Shown piece after piece: positions 58,048 to 64,000 of a stretch of 64,000 bases of DNA. Location of the stretch: contig CM039502.1 in NCBI GenBank assembly GCA_022432975.1, positions 20,795,228 to 20,859,227 of the forward strand. Reading direction: 5' to 3'. The notes below the pieces were generated by a model. It was not told the DNA's origin. It saw nothing but the letters and a program-made list of their open reading frames with translations, and made no database searches. The DNA comes from Begonia masoniana. Lineage: Eukaryota > Streptophyta > Magnoliopsida > Cucurbitales > Begoniaceae. Every line of letters begins with the position of its first letter. Within the stretch, counting starts at the first letter, position 1. The position numbers and the translations under genes are program-made.

Positions 58048-58851
58048 TGTAACCGAGAATGCTTTTATTTTCATTCAAAACTTTAGTTTATTTTCTTGTT
58101 TTTGTGGCATATATGAGCTGAACACGTCATGGAGGGAAGATGATTGCATTTGGAAGAGAAGAGGGACCACTTGAAAGTGGCCATTGGAGAGAAAAAAGAT
58201 TTTGCCAAAAATGGCAAAATCAAGTTGTACTCGGCTATGCCATGTGGCCGAGTACCTCCTATCTTTGATACTCTTTTTTGCCTATCTTCTAAATCCTAAT
58301 TTGTAAAAAGAGGCATGATATTTAAATCATCCTTAAGGCTTCACTTCAGCACTTTTGAATGATTTTTTGCAGAACTATTTTCAGCTCAAAGAAGCTTCTT
58401 CATTTCTTCTCCTCGGTGAGTAATATGTGAGAGTTAGAGTGAGTTTGTGTTTCCATTTTGTGAACCAAATAGAAACACTTTTTTGCAACCTTTATCCTCC
58501 CTTTCTTACTTAGGTGTGGATAACCCTAGCAAGGTTGTAATTCATCCTCATTTGTGCAAGTTAGAGTGCGTTTCTTCCAAAGAAGAGCCAAACCCGAGAG
58601 GTGTTGTTCGTTCCCTCCTCGAATCAGCAAGCAATCCATCGAGCGTAACCTTTCAACCATCGTGAGTTGGCCCCTGAAATTTTAAGGGCATTTCACTTAC
58701 ATAGACAATAAGTTCGTGTTTAAAATTTCAGATCATTTGGAGTTAAATTGAAGATTTTATGCACGTTAAAAGTTGAACATTTCTCAACCAAATTATTTAT
58801 TCAGCCGAGAATAAATTGTGTTGTGTTTGTTCTTTAAGCTGAAGCACATCA
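57822..58851 (+). repeat. gypsy-3 3' LTR
   Basis: It is about 88-90 percent similar to the 5' LTR by eye, with many small differences, so the insertion is old. The first 226 bp carry the end of pol. Confidence 0.9.
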
Positions 58852-58856
58852 AAATC

Positions 58857-59189
58857 CAACTACTAACTTGGCAGTTCTCATTGACAATACTGATTCTAGA
58901 ACTTGACCTATTTAATTCTGTTACGGCCTACCTCAAAACAAGAAAGATACCCAAAAAGTAACGTAGGCTGTTGGCCTAGTCAACGTATCAATGACTAAAG
59001 ATTCAAAACTTGTAATCTATGTATTGACTGAAATGTTAATACAGCGTCCTAATACTTTCCATTTTGAGGTCGGGAAAAATAAGTTAAATAGATTTGACCA
59101 TACTATATGTGCTGTTTTCTCCATTATGTTTTCTCAAGCACTCGTGATTATACTGTTAGATATCATTAAACCATAGTAGTAGACCTATC

Positions 59190-59242
<53 letters not shown>

Positions 59243-60315
59243 GCTACCATTGTATATAAAGTCTATACAAAGTGGATTTATAAGGATTAAGATTTTGGGT
59301 TTTAAACCATATAGATAATATGAGTTAAGACTTGAAGAGACTAATACATGTAGAGATAGAAGGGTGTCATTTTTATTTTGTGATGGCACATTAAAATTTA
59401 ATAAATAGCTATAATCTATATTTTATGAGCAATCTGCTATTCTCACTTTAGTTTTCGTCACCTATTTGGATATTTATGTGAAGTGTTTACTGAAATAGAA
59501 AATCTACGTATCTGACTTACTTCTCTACGCTATTATTCATGGATTCGGATATGTCTTTCTATTCTCTTGATAATTTTGACAATGAATGATTTTGGAAAAT
59601 AAAATTAAGATTATGATTTATAGAACTTACAATTTTGAATTGTAACATATACGCTGTCTAGCAACTTTCACAGCCTACAAACACGCACCGAAAAACCTAA
59701 GCCACAACTTTGGCAGCTTGAACCTATAATTATTTTATGATCATATTTGAGTAAGAAGCCCTAATCAACCACCATCTCTCAGAGATTTTTCACTATCTTA
59801 TTAAAATTGAAAATGCCAAGTCAAAACTCTAGACATGAGACGCTAAGTTTTCACATTTGTAGATGTTCCTACGCTATCAGATGGAAGACATTCTTTCATA
59901 TACTAACACGTCTATCTAACTGCTGTCTTATACTTTGTGCATATCTATCTAAGCATTTCTTCTCTACACAGACCATGAAGATCCCGCATTCTTCAGTGAT
60001 GGCAAATGTTTTATATTGAATATGTGATAATTTCTTCATAAAAGACGATGAGACAATGTACAAGTTCAATCTATTTCTCCAAACGACGAGAATCATCAAA
60101 AATATTTCATAGACGTGGATTTATCATAAATTGATTAATTTCAAACAGAATCATCGCTCATTATATCATATGGAAAGCACATGTATAAAATGCAAGCTAT
60201 CGAAGAAAGTAAACAGCGTCATTATCGGATTAATTAATCACCAGAGAGAAATAACATAGATGAAAAGCAAAGACAAATAAATTGTCGAAGTAGGTGTGAA
60301 GAAGATATTGCGGAC
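58857..60315 (-). other. Presumed intron 1 of the MADS-box gene, proximal part
   Basis: Minus-strand sequence starting with the donor GT at 60315-60314. No MADS K-box exon is recognisable in it on the minus strand. It contains a TA dinucleotide array (59192-59239) and AT-rich sequence. Confidence 0.5.
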
Positions 60316-60497
60316 CTGGTGCTGGCGTAGTCGTAGAGCTTGCCTGTGCTGGAGAAGATAATGACGCCTACCTCGGCATCGCAAAGGATTGCAAGCTCCT
60401 TTGCCTTCTTCAGCAATCCGTTCCTCCGCTTCGAGAATGTCACCTGCCTATTCGTCAAATTATCAATCCTCCGTATCACGATCTTTCCCCTCCCCAT
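60316..60497 (-). CDS. MADS-box transcription factor, exon 1 (AGL17/ANR1-like MIKC type)
   Basis: The exon encodes the complete MADS DNA-binding and dimerisation domain: [13 protein letters not shown], then [34 protein letters not shown] and [10 protein letters not shown], 60 codons plus two bases. It ends ACCAG before GTCCGC, a good 5' splice site, at the position and phase of the first coding intron of type II MADS genes. The IVIRRIDN and KLYDYAS residues resemble the AGL17 clade (AGL17, ANR1, AGL21, AGL16), known for roles in root nitrate response and flowering time. Paralogue assignment from one exon is tentative. The product would bind CArG boxes as a dimer in the nucleus. No keratin-like, intervening or C-terminal exon was found in the window downstream; the next 60 kb is mainly transposons. 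Either the first intron is very long or the gene is truncated. Confidence 0.92.
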
Positions 60498-60540
60498 TGT
60501 TAACTCCTCCTCCCTTGCTAACTAGATTCTATCAGCTGTT
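60498..60540 (-). other. 5' untranslated part of the MADS-box coding exon
   Basis: Forty-three bases between the splice acceptor and the ATG, containing a purine-rich AAGGGAGGAGGAG tract just before the start. No upstream ATG lies in it. Confidence 0.7.
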
Positions 60541-60827
60541 CTGTAGAAAATGACGGAAATCATTGAGATTTTAATCTTAGAAGTCAATGAAAAACAAAAT
60601 TATTTAAGGATATCAGGAATCTCTCTCAACAAAACGAGACCGCGCTCTTGCGATAGCTATAGCGATGGGAGGAGTATAACAGATAGTTTTTAGTTCCGGA
60701 TCGAAAAGAAAAGAGGCAAGAAAGGATCGGGAAAAGCGAAAAAGAAAGTTAAACAGAATCTGCGAGAGAGAGAGGGAGAGAGAAACTGAAAAGAGCAGAG
60801 AAAGTTTGGCGAAAATATGCAGCTCAC
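60541..60827 (-). other. Predicted intron in the 5' leader of the MADS-box gene
   Basis: On the minus strand CACCAG|GTGAGC (exon end 60828) and TTTTCTACAG|AACAG (exon start 60540) are strong plant splice sites bounding a 287-bp intron. Leader introns are common in MIKC MADS genes. The first, non-coding exon would then run from about 60915 to 60828. Predicted from sequence only. Confidence 0.65.
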
Positions 60828-60940
60828 CTGGTGCAGAAACAGTTGAAGTGAGAGAGCGAGGTCAGAGAGAAACTTTCTTTACCATAGCATTCGCCATTCT
60901 GGTCTGCCGGAGATTCAAATCAGCAGCGAGTGGTTAGGCT

Positions 60941-60950
60941 ATATAAGGAA
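60941..60950 (-). promoter_or_regulatory. TATA box of the MADS-box gene, overlapping a CArG-like site
   Basis: The minus strand reads CCTTATATAG, a TATA element about 30 bp upstream of a plausible start near 60915. It also matches the CArG consensus CC(A/T)6GG at nine of ten positions, so self-regulation by MADS proteins is conceivable. Confidence 0.6.
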
Positions 60951-61006
60951 AGTTTCTCACACTTCTGGCGTGGGAATGAAAACTGCCATTTCTTTAATGA
61001 ACTAAG

Positions 61007-61070
61007 CAGCACGTGGTCCAATCAGGACTAGAGATTATCAGCACGTGGTCCAATCAGGACTCGAGATTAT
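61007..61070 (-). promoter_or_regulatory. Tandemly duplicated 32-bp promoter unit with G-box and CCAAT box
   Basis: Two copies (61007-61038 and 61039-61070) of a unit starting CAGCACGTGGTCCAATCAGG differ by one base. Each has a palindromic CACGTG G-box and a CCAAT motif six bases apart. They lie 60-130 bp upstream of the TATA box, where bZIP/bHLH and NF-Y factors usually act. Confidence 0.8.
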
Positions 61071-62760
61071 TCTTTCATATCTTCATGGAGCTCGAGCCGT
61101 CTACCGCATGAACAGGCGACGCGTTTGGCCGCGGGATTCTAAACCCCACTTCCCACCCTTTACCGTTTCGGTCTGTTTTAATATTTGTAGGAACAAAAAA
61201 GAATCCTTCAATTTCAAATCGTTCTACCACTCTGTCTAGCAAGAAACAAAATTTATTATAATATTGTTATATTTACTCTCGATCTAATATCATTTATATT
61301 TTAATTATATCAATAAATTTCTAAAAAAAATAAATGTAATATTATTTTTATTATAATATTAAGTTGGGTGTCTAAATATGATATAGATGAATATTTTTAA
61401 AATTAATTAGTTTAATAAAATGATGAGGCTATAAGCATTAGGATGCATGGTTCGCTATCTTGTAGCTAAACCTAATATAAAGATTTTGTAGCCTTCCCAC
61501 TTAAGCCTCGGGATATGTTCTAATAGAATGGACTTTTGAGCGAAAAAGTTTTGAATTGAATAGTGACAACTTGTGTTATTTTATAGAGCATGACATTATA
61601 CGAAACCTCGGAACATCTTTATGTTAGAATTGTTCGTAAAAAACTATGTTCGGAGACTAGGTAACATATGAGAGAGAAATAGATGTTCACCTTTCTTTAC
61701 CTGAGAGACGTCACTTCGTCTTATTATACATGTAAAACTTTAAAATATCGTTCAATAAACTTGGTGTAGTGCTAGAATTTTATACGTCAGAATTTTATTT
61801 GAGAAAGGTCAAAAATATCGCAGTGGGACAAAAATTTTAAAAATAAAATTATAAATTATTCTTACGATTCTATCATATTATCGAAGGGATCGGACTAATA
61901 GGTCTAAGACTTCCGCTTACCATCGATTAAGCATTATGGCCTGATTCTATCCTTTGATTTTCTAACGGAGAATTCTTTATATGATCACAATTTTTCCGTG
62001 AGTTTTTTATGTATATCTTTGGTGTTTAGTTAGGTCATTTATTTTCATGTATAATTGTTCAACATTTCAACGTATAATAATGTATGGGACAATAAATTGT
62101 AGAATTAAGTGTAAATTAAACTCTAAACTTTGAGGTTTATTCAATTTAAATCTTGAATTTTTTCTGAACAAAATGAATGTTAAACTTTGCACCATTAATA
62201 AATTAGCCCCGGCTCAGCTTTGCTCTGATAGTAACCAAACCAAACAAAACAAAAATTATAATGTTTATATATTTTTTAATTTGAGTTTTAAAAATTTCAA
62301 AAAACCTAACAAAACTGACAAAAACCAAGTCAAAACTAACTAAAACTGACCTACAACTAATTTCAAACTCGCTCGTTGCCGGTTCCAAACTAAAAAAATC
62401 TAAAATCAAAACTAAATCGGAATCAAATCGGATTTGAGATTCATTTTGTTCCCAATGCAAAATTCAAGATTTTTTTAGTTAAAAAAAAAATCAAGACTTG
62501 AGCAAATTTTAAATTCGAGATTTACTTTGTTAAAAAAAATTCAAAGTTTAAGTTGAACCGACCTTTAGAATTCAATGTTTAATATGTAATTTACCCTTAA
62601 TTACACAAGGGAGCAATGATAAATAATACCAAACAAGTGATTCTTGATTTCACTATTCCTTTTTTTAAGAAATGGAAACACAAGTTCTATGCACAACATA
62701 ACAAGCACAAGTGAAATGTGACTTTTCGATTAAACTAGTATTTTGATTACTTTGTCATAA

Positions 62761-62797
<37 letters not shown>

Positions 62798-64000
62798 ACT
62801 CGAGATGTCCACAAGAATGTATACTGATCTAACCACTTGATAACGATCTAAACCTCTCTCTTTTTTTACTCAAATTACTAGAGATATCCACAAGAATGTA
62901 TACTGATCTAACCATTTGATAACAATCTAAACCAGGTCAGTAGATCCATTGATCACAACAAAAATTGTATGTACAACTTTGTTAGAAGTACGAGGTATCC
63001 TATGTTAGTTTCATTAGAATTATTGAATTCTAATGTAAACGAAAATATAATTTCCAAATCGATACGTTAGAAATTCTATAAGGAAATCATTAAAGCGAGA
63101 AAGACGTACATGAATCCATTGTCTGAATGTCAAAATACTGTAAATCGAGTACATGGATCTTCCAAATTCGACAATCGCCTTCTCAATGCTCTCTAGAGTG
63201 ATGTCGGTTCCCAAGAGGCAAAAAAGTTCTTATTGTGAATTGGAGACCATAACCCTTTATTTAACCTAATTGGATAATTTACCATTTTTCTCATCACAAA
63301 TTGATAAATTACCCCTAATGTCTCTATACATTATAATATGACCATATTATATTCAATATACTTCAAAGTTCTTTGAAATCATATTAAATCACTTTCATAT
63401 GGACTTAAATCCGATAATAACATAATGTATAATTTATAGTTTGACAATTTAGATCCAAATAGAATTATAAATCCATATAATTCCAATTCTAACCATACAA
63501 ATCAAACCAACGGCCGCCAAAGGCAGCTCCTTTTCAACCATCAGTACATTTATACAAAACTTTCAAGGTTACCAAATTGAATGCCTTAATCCAAGACCAT
63601 TGCACGTCAATATAAGGCCTTTGTATCTGTTGAGATACTTCTGCAGAATATAGCATTTTTCAGGAACGAAACAGAGTGAGAGAGCATATCTATGGTTGGA
63701 CTGTATCTTACAAAAACGTTATGATCACAGTCATAAAGCATCCCTTTCTTTTCTTACTCCATTTGGGGTCCCACCATTATGATGAGAGACCTTTATCATT
63801 TAATGTAGAAGAGAGAAGTAAACTATTTCTTTCTTTCTTCTAGCGCGTGTGTGTGAATGGAGACTTTTAAAGTCTCCATTTGCTGCAAAGAGCAGGCGCC
63901 TACCTTCCTTTAAGGAAGATGTCGCCTTGAAGCCTCTATATTCAAGCAAACCTTCAAACATTTGAAAAACTATCCTTATCTGAAGATTTCTGCATCCAAT
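61071..64000. other. Upstream intergenic sequence, no gene recognised
   Basis: AT-rich. It contains a CT microsatellite (62760-62797), a 53-bp direct duplication (62802-62854 and 62881-62933, starting GAGATGTCCACAAGAATG) and a 25-bp inverted repeat (63856-63880). A 64-codon minus-strand frame at 63214-63020 has no recognisable domain. No transposon termini could be established. Confidence 0.6.

Larger units (their letters stand above)
52944..58851 (+). mobile_element. gypsy-3, decayed Ty3-gypsy element (Reina/CRM/Galadriel-like)
   Basis: LTRs of 1012 and 1030 bp (52944-53955 and 57822-58851) have perfect inverted termini TGATGTGC/GCACATCA. A perfect target duplication AAATC flanks the element (52939-52943 and 58852-58856), and the primer-binding site TTTGGTATCAGAGC follows at 53956. 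The coding region contains gag, protease, reverse transcriptase, RNase H and integrase remnants with many stops. The motif PMTRSRSK at the end of pol and the protease style (IIDEGSCTNVAS) place it in the chromovirus group including CRM, Reina and Galadriel, separate from gypsy-1 and gypsy-2. It interrupts the region downstream of the MADS-box exon. Confidence 0.92.

Noticed and set aside
6028..58851. An infectious virus or endogenous pararetrovirus among the LTR elements
   Set aside because: No envelope, movement protein or pararetroviral gene order is visible; all elements fit ordinary plant Ty1-copia and Ty3-gypsy retrotransposons.
59192..59239. TA repeat as a promoter or origin
   Set aside because: It is a plain dinucleotide microsatellite without nearby gene start.
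63020..63214. 64-codon minus-strand frame at the right edge as an exon
   Set aside because: No recognisable domain and no convincing splice sites; AT-rich context.

Overview
This is plant nuclear DNA, most likely from a eudicot. It carries plant-type Ty1-copia and Ty3-gypsy retrotransposons primed by initiator Met tRNA, Cassandra retrotransposons with 5S rRNA-like LTRs, plant hAT and Mutator-like elements, and one MIKC-type MADS-box exon. Nothing looks prokaryotic or organellar. About three quarters of the window is identifiable transposable-element DNA, much of it nested. The only host gene I can support is the start of a MADS-box gene at 60.3-60.95 kb on the minus strand.

Layout. 1-2447: part of a long LTR (family A, antisense) running off the left edge. 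2448-6027: decayed hAT element. 6028-21385: minus-strand copia element (copia-1), 5' LTR at 20931-21385, broken up by a second hAT (8064-10706) and by a Tekay/Del-like chromovirus (gypsy-1, 10782-20023). The 5' LTR of gypsy-1 holds an antisense LTR fragment, which holds a Cassandra solo LTR. A second Cassandra abuts copia-1 at 21386. An assembly gap lies at 22290-22389. 24820-36117: solo LTR with target duplication AAAGT, split by a young chromovirus, gypsy-2 (25451-34370, duplication TTTCG). 37413-46401: copia-2, an internally deleted copia element with target duplication TTAGG, carrying a TRIM-like element (38152-38643) and an LTR-B block (38947-44932), itself split by a gag-only element (41336-43532, duplication GCCAC). 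47636-48122: inverted copia LTR fragment. 49143-50397: two adjacent Mutator-type foldback MITEs, each with its own perfect 9-bp target duplication. 52944-58851: decayed Ty3-gypsy element (gypsy-3, duplication AAATC). 60316-61070: MADS-box exon, leader intron, TATA box and a duplicated G-box/CCAAT unit. The rest, to 64000, is AT-rich intergenic DNA.

How the parts relate. Gypsy-1 and gypsy-2 share coding regions and 3' LTR halves but have different 5' LTR halves, and each has a different small lesion in gag-pol. Only exon 1 of the MADS-box gene is recognisable, so the gene is either truncated or has a first intron full of transposons. No new multi-gene system is visible. The least explained signals are a short acidic reading frame behind a splice-acceptor-like site in four LTR families, GATC-centred palindromes recurring in unrelated elements, and the promoter-proximal duplication at the MADS-box gene. 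Element names such as gypsy-1 or LTR-A are labels for this window only. All boundaries and counts were read by eye.
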